Source of the DNA: JAVHYG01 sp040390025
GTDB lineage: Bacteria; Pseudomonadota; Gammaproteobacteria; Diplorickettsiales; Diplorickettsiaceae
Direction: 5' to 3'
Assembly (NCBI GenBank): GCA_040390025.1
Contig: JAZJZD010000006.1
Location: forward strand, 62,001-126,000
DNA length: 64,000 nucleotides
The position numbers and the translations under genes are program-made. Shown piece after piece: positions 26,325 to 35,052 of the stretch. Each line of letters begins with the position of its first letter. The stretch's first letter is position 1. The notes beneath the pieces are model-generated. The model searched no databases. It had not been told where the DNA came from and saw nothing but the letters and a program-made list of their open reading frames with translations.

Positions 26325-27725
26325 TTAAGCAAATTTAATGCTTGCACGGAGTTGGCCAAAAGTAGATTTGCCATTAGTAGCACCTTGATGAACAATAGTG
26401 CCAGCAGCAGGGATATCGGAAGTAAGCGCGCCTTCTCCAACACCATAATCTCTATCTTGGACTACCGCAATACCCATATCAAACCATTTAGCCATATTAA
26501 CTAAGTAGTCAATATAGAAACGTTTCTTAGGTAAAAACGTCGCTAAATGCGTAGTTTGCTGCCAGCCTAACGCGACTCGCGATTGATGCGCCTTCACAGG
26601 GAAAGTTAAGCCTGCTTCTAAACCCCAAACATTCGGCTTGCCTAAGAAACCTGGTTCTACAGGCTGTCCTCCTAATACCGTAGATGGAGTAAATCCGCTT
26701 AAAAACACCGGATTAGCTAAGCTACGTGTCGTAGAAATATAATGACCATTTATATCAAACGGACCAAATGTAAGATCGGCATTTACATCCCAAGCAGGAA
26801 CCTTTTCGTTAGGTAACCCTGGTACACTAGTACCTTCAATAATTGAATTAAGATAATAGGAAGATAGGAAATTAGAATCGGCAATGTTAGCAAGCCAACC
26901 TGCATCGACATTGATCTTACTATTCCACATTTTCCAGCCATAACCTAAATCCACACCACCGTTTTGGATACGGCGTGTTGAGCCGCCATCAGAACGTTTA
27001 GGATTGCCCGCAAACGTATAAGCAGAACCATAAAATCCACCTGGCAGAATAAACCCTAATTGTGCCAATGTTTGATTAATTTCTGTAAACAATTGCGTTG
27101 GATTTTCACTTTGCACAAATGCATAAGGGTCATATTGACCAAAAGGAGCATAGGCTTTACCCACACGAAAATAAATGGGTGATGCCTGAAAATTACCTAT
27201 CGTTGCATAGGCTGTATCTAGGTTGGTTCGATGCAGCGGGTGATATACAAAAAGAGAATTAGCAATGTTATAAGGACCCGTCGAACCCGGTATGCCCGTA
27301 AATGAAGAGTAAACTAACGACATCATCGCTGTTACCCAGTTATTAACCCGCGCATCAACGAATAAATTCGCATTGTTTAATACTAAATCACTGGCACGCC
27401 CAGTTGCTGGAATTATTACAGGATTGTCAGGAGTAGTAACTGCAACAGCTGGATTAAAAGTTGGATTAAAAGTCAAAAAAACCGGTGGTCGGTTCGCAAG
27501 ATAAACATCGGTATTGATCCAACCACTGAGATTAATTCGACATGTCCAACCACAAGGTTGATCGAACCCTCCAGGTTGATTTTGGTCAAGAATCATATCA
27601 AACTTATTCATTTGATCGCGCATGACATCCAGCTGATAAGAGGTATCCATATAGTAGGGCGCTGCCAAAACAGGTGCGCTAAGACCAAGTGCTACGAGTG
27701 AGGCAACTATCGTCTTGAGTTTCAT
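26325..27725 (-). CDS. LbtU-family outer-membrane porin (second copy)
   Basis: Start at ATG 27725 (MKLKTIVASLVALGLSAPVLAAPYYM, signal peptide). An ATG two codons upstream (27731) is equally possible behind AAGGAG. A 34-codon extension to 27827 is not signal-like. Mature protein about 440 aa: CRINLSGWINTDVYLANRP, NLFVDARVNNWVTAMMSLVYSS, YATIGNFQASPIYFRVGKAYAPFGQYDPYAF, a barrel end FGQLRASIKFA. It is homologous to the porin at 23199 by strand pattern and the APFGQY motif, but has a shorter N-terminal coiled coil (QLDVMRDQMNKFDMIL). Outer-membrane channel of unknown substrate. A strong terminator closes the gene and the upstream region is long, fitting a highly expressed single gene. Confidence 0.8.
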   Translation of the reverse strand: MKLKTIVASLVALGLSAPVLAAPYYMDTSYQLDVMRDQMNKFDMILDQNQPGGFDQPCGWTCRINLSGWINTDVYLANRPPVFLTFNPTFNPAVAVTTPDNPVIIPATGRASDLVLNNANLFVDARVNNWVTAMMSLVYSSFTGIPGSTGPYNIANSLFVYHPLHRTNLDTAYATIGNFQASPIYFRVGKAYAPFGQYDPYAFVQSENPTQLFTEINQTLAQLGFILPGGFYGSAYTFAGNPKRSDGGSTRRIQNGGVDLGYGWKMWNSKINVDAGWLANIADSNFLSSYYLNSIIEGTSVPGLPNEKVPAWDVNADLTFGPFDINGHYISTTRSLANPVFLSGFTPSTVLGGQPVEPGFLGKPNVWGLEAGLTFPVKAHQSRVALGWQQTTHLATFLPKKRFYIDYLVNMAKWFDMGIAVVQDRDYGVGEGALTSDIPAAGTIVHQGATNGKSTFGQLRASIKFA

Positions 27726-28231
27726 ACTCATCCATCTCCTTGTATAGGTTATTACAAAAAATCTTAATTTTATGTCTACAACACACCGATAAAACTGGAA
27801 TAGGCTGCATTCATAAAAATAATTCAAACGCTCTATTATCCCTTGTTATTTCCTACCAAGGCTGTTTAATTTCCATTCCTGCCTTTTTAAAAGACGATAT
27901 CGGCGAAAATTAAACAACCCTGGTCTTGGCACCGCTCTACATTTTTTTAACCTACAGTTTTTTTTCAAAACTCTAAACAGAAAACTTGCTTAGCGGCTTG
28001 CCAGAACCTTGTATGAACTTTTTTTATTTTATTTTTTCAGCTATTTGGAGGGCACAAGATTTTGTTATTTTTGCTGAAAGTTAGCGGTTATCCCACTTTA
28101 GATAACTATTGCATTTTATACCTAACACAGCTACGAGTGTCAATGGTTTTTTTGTAAAAATGCAGCATTAATCTAAGGTTCAAAAAGCATCCTTGCCAAC
28201 TACAAGAAAATAGATGACAAATCCATTAAAA
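27726..28231. other. Long AT-rich region between grxD and porin gene
   Basis: About 500 bp without a supported gene. It should contain the porin promoter and long 5' leader and the end of the grxD transcript. The only clear structure is the long inverted repeat at 27856-27929. Runs of T near 27945-27970 and 28020-28040 are present but not tied to a stem. Confidence 0.5.
27856..27929. repeat. Long imperfect inverted repeat in porin upstream region
   Basis: CCAAG-GCTGTTTAATTT (27856-27872) pairs with AAATTAAACAACC...CTTGG (27907-27929). The inner 13 bp match at 12 positions and the outer CCAAG/CTTGG matches after a 4-base bulge. The loop is 34 nt. It lies 125-200 bp upstream of the porin start, so it could be in the 5' leader. 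Confidence 0.5.
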
Positions 28232-28555
28232 TCAAGTTTCAGATATTTTCTCTTTCAGATTGCCTGTTTTGTATAACTGTTCAATGATATCACAACCACC
28301 AATAAGTTCGCCCTTGTAATAAAGCTGTGGGAAGGTCGGCCAATTAGAATAACGTGGTAACTCACGACGAATATCTGGATTTTCTAATATATTAACGTGT
28401 GCAAATTTTGTCCCACATGCTTTTAACGCCTGGACAGCCCGTGCAGAAAAACCACAACAAGGTTGCTCTGGTGTTCCTTTCATATAAAGTATAAGTGGGT
28501 ACCCTGCTATTTGTTCCTCGATCATTTTTAAGGTATCGGGTGCTTTAGTCTCCAT
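28232..28555 (-). CDS. grxD: Monothiol glutaredoxin (CGFS type)
   Basis: A 107-aa protein that carries and delivers [2Fe-2S] clusters in the cytoplasm. Active motif CGFS in GTPEQPCCGFSARAVQAL, preceded by PLILYMKG, then WPTFPQLYYKGELIGGCDI, all typical of Grx4/GrxD. Start ATG 28555 follows GAGGACAAATAA. Divergent from sodB with a 146-bp shared promoter region, an arrangement also seen in other Legionellales (from general knowledge). Intact. Confidence 0.95.
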   Translation of the reverse strand: METKAPDTLKMIEEQIAGYPLILYMKGTPEQPCCGFSARAVQALKACGTKFAHVNILENPDIRRELPRYSNWPTFPQLYYKGELIGGCDIIEQLYKTGNLKEKISET

Positions 28556-28701
28556 TTATTTGTCCTCGAGATTTCTCTTGCTTATTAAGTATTTAACTAT
28601 ATTAACTATCACTTTCATTGAAAGCTTGCCTTATGATCGCTTGGATTTTAAACTGATGCAAGTGATTTTAGCATTTCTTTAAGTACACGAGGATCCGTCG
28701 A

Positions 28702-29295
28702 ATGAAACATGAATTACCCCCTTTGCCTTATGCGTTAGACGCGCTTGCCCCGACAATTTCTAAAGAAACTTTAGAATATCATTATGGTAAACATCATAAA
28801 GCTTATGTGGATAAGCTCAATGAACTCATTCCTGGCACTGAATTTGCTAATACATCCTTAGAAGACATTATAAAAAAAGCGCCTGCAGGTCCTATTTTTA
28901 ATAATGCCGCCCAAATATGGAATCATACCTTTTATTGGCACAGCATGACTCCAGAAAGTGCAAAAAATAGACCTCACGGTGAATTAGCCGCAGCTATAGA
29001 AAAAGATTTTGGCTCGTTTGAAAAATTTAAAGAGACCTTTAATAAAGCGGCAGTTGCTCAATTCGGTTCAGGTTGGGCTTGGTTAATTAAGGATGGTCAG
29101 GGGCTGGCCATCCAAACGACTAGTAATGCCATTACTCCTTTTCGCGATGGCAAAACCTGTTTAATGACTTGCGATGTCTGGGAACATGCCTACTATATTG
29201 ATTACCGTAATGCCCGACCCAAATATTTGGAAAAATTTTGGGAGCTAGTAAACTGGGACTTTGCTAGCAAAAACTTTGGTACTCTTCGCACTTGA
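28702..29295 (+). CDS. sodB: Superoxide dismutase, iron type
   Basis: A 197-aa cytoplasmic Fe-SOD. Metal ligands are visible in LEYHYGKHHKAYVDKL (His), NHTFYWHSM (His) and DVWEHAYYIDYRN (Asp, His). PAGPIFNNAAQIWNHTFYW is typical of FeSOD rather than MnSOD. ATG 28702 with ACGAGGATCCGTCGA upstream. The C-terminus runs four residues beyond the usual ...WDFASKNF end. The extra GTLRT is encoded by a sequence (TACTCTTCGCACTTG) that recurs at 43171, suggesting an inserted repeat supplies the last codons and the stop. Confidence 0.94.
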   Translation: MKHELPPLPYALDALAPTISKETLEYHYGKHHKAYVDKLNELIPGTEFANTSLEDIIKKAPAGPIFNNAAQIWNHTFYWHSMTPESAKNRPHGELAAAIEKDFGSFEKFKETFNKAAVAQFGSGWAWLIKDGQGLAIQTTSNAITPFRDGKTCLMTCDVWEHAYYIDYRNARPKYLEKFWELVNWDFASKNFGTLRT

Positions 29296-29392
29296 ATTTT
29301 TTGGCTGTGTTGCCGCTCAACTCGCCATCCTCATGTATTTATCATACACTCCGGTGGCTTCATTTTCGCGGCGCCTTGCCAAAAATACCATT
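29296..29392. repeat. Long imperfect palindrome after sodB
   Basis: The left arm ATTTTTTGGC...GCCGC (from 29297) pairs with GCGGC...GCCAAAAAT (to about 29389). A central TGTAT-TTATC-ATACA stem is flanked by GCCA and TGGC. Almost the whole 97 bp can fold into one elongated hairpin. It lies right after the sodB stop and is more GC-rich than other intergenic DNA, so it is likely a dispersed palindromic repeat with possible 3'-end function. Confidence 0.55.
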
Positions 29393-29437
29393 GCTGTGAG
29401 TATAACAACGAGAAACTAGTTTCAATAAGGCCACACC

Positions 29438-30619
29438 ATGCCCAACTTAATGCCTATATATCCCAATCGTCTACCTATTACCTTTGAAAAAGGAGAAGGG
29501 GTTTGGCTTACTGATACAATGGGAGATAAATATTTAGATGCGTTAGCCGGTATTGCTGTATGCGGCCTAGGTCATTCACATCCGGCTGTCACCCAAACCT
29601 TTTGCGAACAAGCGGCAAAATTAATCCATACCTCGAATACCTATCAAATTCCTGAACAAGAAATACTCGCCTCTGCATTGGCACGCTTATCGGGAATGGA
29701 TCAGGTTTTTTATGCGAATTCAGGCGCTGAAGCCAATGAAGCAGCGCTAAAAATGGCTAGACTTTACGCACGCAAAAAAAAAATCAGCTGCCCTATTGTT
29801 ATTTGCATGCAAAACAGCTTTCATGGGCGAACAATGGCAACGCTCAGTGCTTCTGGCAGCGAACGCTTACAAATCGGCTTCGAACCCTTATTAGAAAGAT
29901 TCATTCATGTTCCCTTCAATAACATTGCAGCCTTAAAAGCAAGCGTAGAGGAATATAGAGAAAATATAGTTGCCATTATGCTGGAGCCCATTCAAGGAGA
30001 CGGCGGCATCCAAGCAGCAACACCCGAATTTTTAAAAGCGATTCGAAAACTCTGCGATGAACACGATTTACTCATGATCCTCGATGAAATTCAAACAGGC
30101 CTTTGTCGAACAGGGTCATGGTTTGCTTATCAAGATCATGATCTATTACCCGATGTTTTAACCATCGCTAAAACATTAGGCAATGGTTTTCCTATCGGCG
30201 CGTACCTTTCTCGGGACAAAGCAAATAATTTATTTCCTCCCGGGAAACATGGATCAACATTTGCTGGAAGTAGTTTAGCTTGCGCGGTCGCTATTACCGT
30301 CGTTAAAACGCTAGAAGAAGAAAAAATTTCTGAGCATGTAAAAAAAATCGGCAAGCATTTAATTCAGCAATTAAAAAGTAGCTTTGCTGGACATCCGCAT
30401 GTTGTTTCTATCCGTGGTCAGGGTCTAATGCTAGGGGTTGAACTCGACAAAAATTGTCGCGATCTGCCGCGCATAGGACTTAAGCATCGCTTATTATTCA
30501 ATGTCGTTGCTAATAATACGATACGTCTTTTACCCCCGTTAATTCTCAAAGAAGAAGAGGCAAATGAAATTTGCCATCGTTTAATAAAAACGGTACATGA
30601 CTTTTACTCAACGCCATGA
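29438..30619 (+). CDS. argD: Acetylornithine/succinyldiaminopimelate aminotransferase family protein
   Basis: A 393-aa class III PLP aminotransferase. Key segments: DALAGIAVCGLGHSHP, FYANSGAEANEAALKMAR, QNSFHGRTMATLSASG, EPIQGDGGI, LDEIQTGLCRTG, and the PLP lysine in TIAKTLGNGFPIGA. It would act in arginine synthesis (N-acetylornithine) or lysine/diaminopimelate synthesis. With no other arg genes nearby, the dapC role is equally possible. ATG 29438 follows AATAAGG. The stop overlaps the next start (ATGA), so it is cotranscribed with the Cys/Met-metabolism gene. Confidence 0.9.
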   Translation: MPNLMPIYPNRLPITFEKGEGVWLTDTMGDKYLDALAGIAVCGLGHSHPAVTQTFCEQAAKLIHTSNTYQIPEQEILASALARLSGMDQVFYANSGAEANEAALKMARLYARKKKISCPIVICMQNSFHGRTMATLSASGSERLQIGFEPLLERFIHVPFNNIAALKASVEEYRENIVAIMLEPIQGDGGIQAATPEFLKAIRKLCDEHDLLMILDEIQTGLCRTGSWFAYQDHDLLPDVLTIAKTLGNGFPIGAYLSRDKANNLFPPGKHGSTFAGSSLACAVAITVVKTLEEEKISEHVKKIGKHLIQQLKSSFAGHPHVVSIRGQGLMLGVELDKNCRDLPRIGLKHRLLFNVVANNTIRLLPPLILKEEEANEICHRLIKTVHDFYSTP

Positions 30620-31785
30620 CAACTCACGAAAAAAAATTACATTTTGCTACACGCACTATTCATGCGGGACAAACACCGGATCCAAGCACCGGTGCTGTGA
30701 TGACGCCTATCTATGCAACATCAACCTACGCACAAAAAAGCCCCGGTGAACATCAAGGGTTTGAATACTCCAGAACCCATAACCCGACGCGATTCGCTTA
30801 TGAGCGCTGCATCGCTGATCTGGAAAATGGCCAAGCTGGATTTGCTTTTGCCTCCGGCATGGCAGCGATCAACACCATTCTTGAATTGCTAAAACCCGGT
30901 GATCACGTCATTGGCATGGATGATTTATACGGTGGTACCGTACGTTTATTTAGTCAAGTAAAACACCGTTCGGCAGGCTTACATTTTTCTTTTGTAGACT
31001 TAACAGATTTAAATAATTTAAGCACGCATATTAAAGCTGAAACTAAATTATTGTGGATAGAATCCCCTACAAATCCCTTATTAAAATTGGTAGACATTGC
31101 CGCTGCCGTCAAAATTGCAAAACAACATAATATCCTTGTTGTCGTTGACAATACATTTGCAACGCCTTGGATACAACGTCCTTTAGAAATGAATTGTGAT
31201 TTGGTGGTACATTCTGCGACTAAATATCTGAATGGCCATTCCGATATGGTTGGCGGCATCGTCGTAGCAGGAGATAACAAAGATATTATCGAACAAATGC
31301 GATATTTACAAAATGCCACGGGTGCAATACAAGGTCCTTTCGATAGTTTTCTTGCGTTACGCGGATTAAAAACCTTAGCATTACGTATGGAAAAGCACTG
31401 TGAAAATGCTTTACATATCGCAAAATTTCTAGAAAGTCATCCACAAATTGTGAAAGTTTATTATCCGGGACTTACTAGCCATCCTCAACATGCATTAGCA
31501 AAAAAACAAATGGAGAGTGGCTTTGGTGGTATTGTTACGTTTGTTTTAAAGGGCGGTTTAACAGAAGTTCGTCATTTTCTAGTCCGCTGCCAATTATTTA
31601 CCTTGGCGGAAAGTTTAGGTGGTGTAGAAAGTCTTGTCGATCATCCGGCAATCATGACGCATGCGTCTGTTCCTGCGGAAACACGTGCACGCTTGGGCAT
31701 TAGTGAGGGTTTAATTCGTTTGTCGGTGGGCATAGAAAATGTTAAAGACCTCATAAATGACTTAACACAAGCATTAACACTATAA
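30616..31785 (+). CDS. Cystathionine gamma-synthase/lyase family PLP enzyme
   Basis: A 389-aa Cys/Met-metabolism PLP enzyme. Motifs: FATRTIHAGQTPDPSTGAVMTPIYATSTY, YSRTHNPTR, ASGMAAI, DDLYGGT, VDNTFATPW, and the PLP lysine in SATKYLNGHSDMVGG. The family covers MetB, MetC, cystathionine gamma-lyase (Mcc/CTH) and methionine gamma-lyase. The GAIQGPFDSFLALRGLKTLALRM and ESLGGVESLVDHPA segments are closest to gamma-synthase/gamma-lyase. Sequence alone does not settle which. It overlaps argD by 4 bp and is followed 14 bp later by the PP-loop gene, so sulfur amino-acid metabolism may feed the downstream sulfur-transfer genes. Confidence 0.88.
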   Translation: MTTHEKKLHFATRTIHAGQTPDPSTGAVMTPIYATSTYAQKSPGEHQGFEYSRTHNPTRFAYERCIADLENGQAGFAFASGMAAINTILELLKPGDHVIGMDDLYGGTVRLFSQVKHRSAGLHFSFVDLTDLNNLSTHIKAETKLLWIESPTNPLLKLVDIAAAVKIAKQHNILVVVDNTFATPWIQRPLEMNCDLVVHSATKYLNGHSDMVGGIVVAGDNKDIIEQMRYLQNATGAIQGPFDSFLALRGLKTLALRMEKHCENALHIAKFLESHPQIVKVYYPGLTSHPQHALAKKQMESGFGGIVTFVLKGGLTEVRHFLVRCQLFTLAESLGGVESLVDHPAIMTHASVPAETRARLGISEGLIRLSVGIENVKDLINDLTQALTL

Positions 31786-31799
31786 GAACAAAGTCCCCT

Positions 31800-32840
31800 A
31801 TGAAAAAAGCAATTGCACTTATTTCCGGAGGTTTAGATTCCATGCTGGCTGCCCGAGTTATCCAAGAACAGGGCGTTCATGTCGAAGGCATTAATTTTTA
31901 CACAGGATTTTGTATCGAAGGCCATACACAGGCTATTCGTAACACAGATAAAAATAAACCTAAACGTAATAATGCATTATGGGCAGCAGAACAATTAGGT
32001 ATAAAGTTACATATTATCGATATCATTCAAGAATATAAGCAAATTGTATTAAATCCTAAGCATGGCTATGGCGCCCATCTTAATCCCTGTTTAGATTGTA
32101 AAATCTTCATGGTCAACAAAGCAAAACAATGGATGGAACAACATCAATTTGATTTTATTATTACCGGCGAGGTCATCGGACAACGCCCCAAATCTCAGTT
32201 AAAAAAAACAATGCCTATCGTTGCTAAGGAATCTCAAGCAGATGATCGTTTGTTACGTCCACTTTGCGCTAAGCTTTTAGCGCCTACCTTACCTGAACGA
32301 GAAGGCTGGGTTAATCGTGAAAAACTCCATGGGTTCTCGGGTCGTAGCCGCACACCGCAATTTGATTTAGCAAAACAATTTCATTTTGAAGACTATGCAC
32401 AACCCGCCGGAGGTTGTTGTTTTTTAACAAATGGCCATTACACAAAAAAATTGAAAGACCTTTGGAAACATAGGGGAAAGAGGGACTATGAATTCGATGA
32501 TATTATCTTACTTAAAGTAGGACGCCATATTCGTCCTGCTCCCCACTTTAAATTAATTATTGGTCGCGATGAAGGTGAAAATCAATTTCTTGAAGGCTAT
32601 CAACATCAATTTACATCGATAAAACCCATTAGTCACCTCGGCTCCTTAACTCTTATTGATGGCCAAGCAAATGCCGAAGATATTCATCTTGCTACCCAGA
32701 TTGCTGCACGATTCACGCAAGCTAAAGCAGATAGTCTAGTTACTTTAGAAGTTAATGCACAAAGTGGTAGCATTTTAACACTTACAGTAACTCCTTTGAC
32801 TACAGATCAGATCTGCAAAGAATGGTATATTTCCGGATAA
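31800..32840 (+). CDS. PP-loop ATP-pyrophosphatase, MnmA/ThiI-like predicted sulfurtransferase
   Basis: A 346-aa protein with an N-terminal PP-loop, ALISGGLDSMLAARVI (SGGxDS), followed by NPCLDCKIFM (a CxxC) and FIITGEVIGQRPKSQ, as in a subgroup annotated as tRNA (5-methylaminomethyl-2-thiouridylate) methyltransferase-like or MnmA-like. It has PAGGCCFLTN with paired Cys and a C-terminal all-beta region (DDIILLKVGRHIRPAPHFKLIIGRDEGEN). Likely adenylates a substrate and transfers sulfur, possibly to tRNA. The adjacent tusA gene, a sulfur carrier, supports this. It is not canonical MnmA. Substrate unknown. Confidence 0.75.
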   Translation: MKKAIALISGGLDSMLAARVIQEQGVHVEGINFYTGFCIEGHTQAIRNTDKNKPKRNNALWAAEQLGIKLHIIDIIQEYKQIVLNPKHGYGAHLNPCLDCKIFMVNKAKQWMEQHQFDFIITGEVIGQRPKSQLKKTMPIVAKESQADDRLLRPLCAKLLAPTLPEREGWVNREKLHGFSGRSRTPQFDLAKQFHFEDYAQPAGGCCFLTNGHYTKKLKDLWKHRGKRDYEFDDIILLKVGRHIRPAPHFKLIIGRDEGENQFLEGYQHQFTSIKPISHLGSLTLIDGQANAEDIHLATQIAARFTQAKADSLVTLEVNAQSGSILTLTVTPLTTDQICKEWYISG

Positions 32841-32859
32841 TTATTAATAATCTGACTTT

Positions 32860-33117
32860 ATGATAACTCATAGTCAACTTGACGCACGTCGTCTTCTATG
32901 CCCTCTACCTGTCATCCGGGTACAAGAGCGTGTAAAACAATTAAAAAAGGGTGATATTTTAGAAATTGTTTGTACTGACAAAGGCAGCCTGTCTGATATT
33001 TCTGCATGGTGTCGAATTCATGGGCATAATTTACTATCCAGCCATATTCTGCAGCGAGAAATCTTCATGACTGTACAAGTAGGCGTGTTAACCCTTTCTC
33101 AAAAAAATGAAATCTAG
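32860..33117 (+). CDS. tusA: TusA-family sulfur carrier protein
   Basis: An 85-aa small alpha/beta protein with the TusA/SirA motif LDARRLLCPLPVIRVQERVKQLKKGDILEIVCTDKGSLSDISAWCRIHGH. The Cys in CPLP carries persulfide sulfur from a cysteine desulfurase. It lies between a PP-loop enzyme and a cation transporter and overlaps the latter by 11 bp, so it is probably the sulfur donor for the PP-loop enzyme at 31800. TusA paralogues with other roles exist, so the symbol reflects family rather than proven function. Confidence 0.85.
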   Translation: MITHSQLDARRLLCPLPVIRVQERVKQLKKGDILEIVCTDKGSLSDISAWCRIHGHNLLSSHILQREIFMTVQVGVLTLSQKNEI

Positions 33118-34264
33118 CAACTTGCAAAATTTTGAACAAACACGTTACCGCCAAGCTCGATTCATTGGACTATTGGGTGGTATCAAAAATATATTCCTGG
33201 CTACATTCAAAATTATTTTTGCTATTACTGGCCATTCACATGCGTTATTGGCAGATGGTATTCACTCTCTATCTGACTTACTCGTTGATTGTGTTGTCAT
33301 TATTGCATCGAAATTTGGCAGTAAAGCAGCCGACGAAGATCATCCCTATGGTCACGGAAGAATTGAAACCGCCGCAACTGTCGTTTTAGCACTCGTTTTA
33401 GCCACCGCTGCATTTGGTATTATTATCGATGCAGGTTTTACTCTCGCTTCTTCACATGTCAATTCAATTCCTGCCCCTTATGTTTTATGGATTGCCATGG
33501 CGTCTATTATTCTTAATGAACTGCTGTACTTTTGGACTAAACATACTGCAACGCAAATTAAATCAAAATTATTAATGACAAATGCTTGGCATCATCGCAG
33601 TGATTCACTTTCTTCTTTAGCTGTTACATTAGGGGTTATGGGCGCATGGCTAGGCTTTCCGAAATTAGACGCACTTGCCGCTGTGGTAGTTGGTTTAATG
33701 ATCCTAAAAATTGCTTGGGATTTTGGCTGGCATAGCATCCGCGAATTAGTCGATACAGTCTCAAACCTTGAAGAAACAGAAAAAATTAAGCAATTTATAA
33801 AAGAGATCCCCGGTGTAGAAGCCCTTCATCAATTACGCACGCGTTCAATTGCAGGCTCCATTTTTTGTGATGTACATGTGCTTGTAGACCCGAAATTGAG
33901 TGTCTCAGAAGGCCATTATATAGGGCAAGACGTAGAATCTCGCTTAACTGAAAAATTTTCTGATATTACTGATGTGACTGTTCATATTGACACAGAGGAT
34001 GATGAAATAACAAACCCTTCGTATCACTTACCTTCTCGCTCGGTATTGCAACCCATACTAGAAAAAGCCTGGAAAGGGATAATACCCCAATCCTCTATTA
34101 ATACAGCAGCGCTTCATTATGAAAATGGTAAAATTACTATTGAATTAAAATTACCATTACATTTTTTAAATAAAAATAATTTATTGCATGAAATAAAAAA
34201 AATAATGGACTCAGAAGCATTTATTAAGAATATTAAACTTTTTTATTATAAAACCGATGAATAA
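33107..34264 (+). CDS. Cation diffusion facilitator (FieF/ZitB-like) transporter
   Basis: A 385-aa inner-membrane metal/proton antiporter. Six helices, with HALLADGIHSLSDLLVDCVVIIA (the HxxxD metal site of TM2) and AWHHRSDSLSSLAVTLGV (second HxxxD in TM5), and DHPYGHGRIETAATVVLAL. A cytoplasmic domain of two copper-chaperone-like parts follows (LHQLRTRSIAGSIFCDVHVLVD). The last ~70 residues go beyond the usual FieF length of about 300, forming a possible extra C-terminal domain (SSINTAALHYENGKITIELKL). Exports Zn2+, Fe2+, Mn2+ or similar. Overlaps tusA and xthA at its two ends. Confidence 0.9.
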   Translation: MKSSNLQNFEQTRYRQARFIGLLGGIKNIFLATFKIIFAITGHSHALLADGIHSLSDLLVDCVVIIASKFGSKAADEDHPYGHGRIETAATVVLALVLATAAFGIIIDAGFTLASSHVNSIPAPYVLWIAMASIILNELLYFWTKHTATQIKSKLLMTNAWHHRSDSLSSLAVTLGVMGAWLGFPKLDALAAVVVGLMILKIAWDFGWHSIRELVDTVSNLEETEKIKQFIKEIPGVEALHQLRTRSIAGSIFCDVHVLVDPKLSVSEGHYIGQDVESRLTEKFSDITDVTVHIDTEDDEITNPSYHLPSRSVLQPILEKAWKGIIPQSSINTAALHYENGKITIELKLPLHFLNKNNLLHEIKKIMDSEAFIKNIKLFYYKTDE

Positions 34265-35042
34265 ACTGTTTAAGATTGCAACCTGGAACGTTAACTCGCT
34301 ACGCATTCGACTTCAACACGTTTTAGAATGGTTAGCCCTAAGCCAGCCAGATGTACTCGCTTTACAAGAAACTAAAGTAGAAGATAAACATTTTCCCGAA
34401 GAAGCACTACGCCACGCGGGCTACCATGTTTTTTTTAATGGCCAGAAAACCTATAATGGCGTTGCATTAATTAGTCGCCTGCCTATGCACAACTTCACTA
34501 CTACTTTCACTGACTTTGACGATATCCAACGACGGCTTTTAATTGCGAATATCGGGCCTTTACGTCTCGTGAATGTCTATGTACCTAATGGCGGTAGCGT
34601 AAATTCGGACAAATATATCTATAAATTAAACTGGCTTAGCAAATTACAAGACCATTTACGCCAAGAATTAACGCAGCATCCGCGTTTAATCGTCTTGGGA
34701 GATTTTAATATCGCACCTGAAGACAAAGACGTTCATGATCCTAGTATTTGGGAAGGCCATGTGTTGGTTAGTCCTCTCGAGCGTCAAAAATTAAAAGATA
34801 TTACCATCTTAGGGCTAAAAGATAGCTTTCGCTTATTCAATAAAGAACCAGGGCACTATAGCTGGTGGGATTACCGCGCAGGAGCATTTCGGCGTAATAA
34901 TGGGCTACGAATTGATCATATCCTAAGCAGTACTGCCCTAACTTCGGATTGTATAAGCTGCGAGATCGATAAAAAAGTACGTGGATGGGAAAGGCCATCT
35001 GATCATGTCCCTGTCATAGCAACTTACCAAAATATCAACTAG
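34257..35042 (+). CDS. xthA: Exodeoxyribonuclease III
   Basis: A 261-aa AP endonuclease and 3' exonuclease in base-excision repair. Motifs: ATWNVNSLRIRL, LALQETKVEDKHFP (catalytic Glu), VYVPNGGSV, LGDFNIAPEDKDVHDP, SWWDYRAGAFRRNNGLRIDHIL and ERPSDHVPVIA (terminal Asp-His). The start overlaps the CDF gene by 8 bp. Intact and typical of ExoIII (about 260-268 aa). Confidence 0.95.
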   Translation: MNKLFKIATWNVNSLRIRLQHVLEWLALSQPDVLALQETKVEDKHFPEEALRHAGYHVFFNGQKTYNGVALISRLPMHNFTTTFTDFDDIQRRLLIANIGPLRLVNVYVPNGGSVNSDKYIYKLNWLSKLQDHLRQELTQHPRLIVLGDFNIAPEDKDVHDPSIWEGHVLVSPLERQKLKDITILGLKDSFRLFNKEPGHYSWWDYRAGAFRRNNGLRIDHILSSTALTSDCISCEIDKKVRGWERPSDHVPVIATYQNIN

Positions 35043-35052
35043 GATTTAAGAT

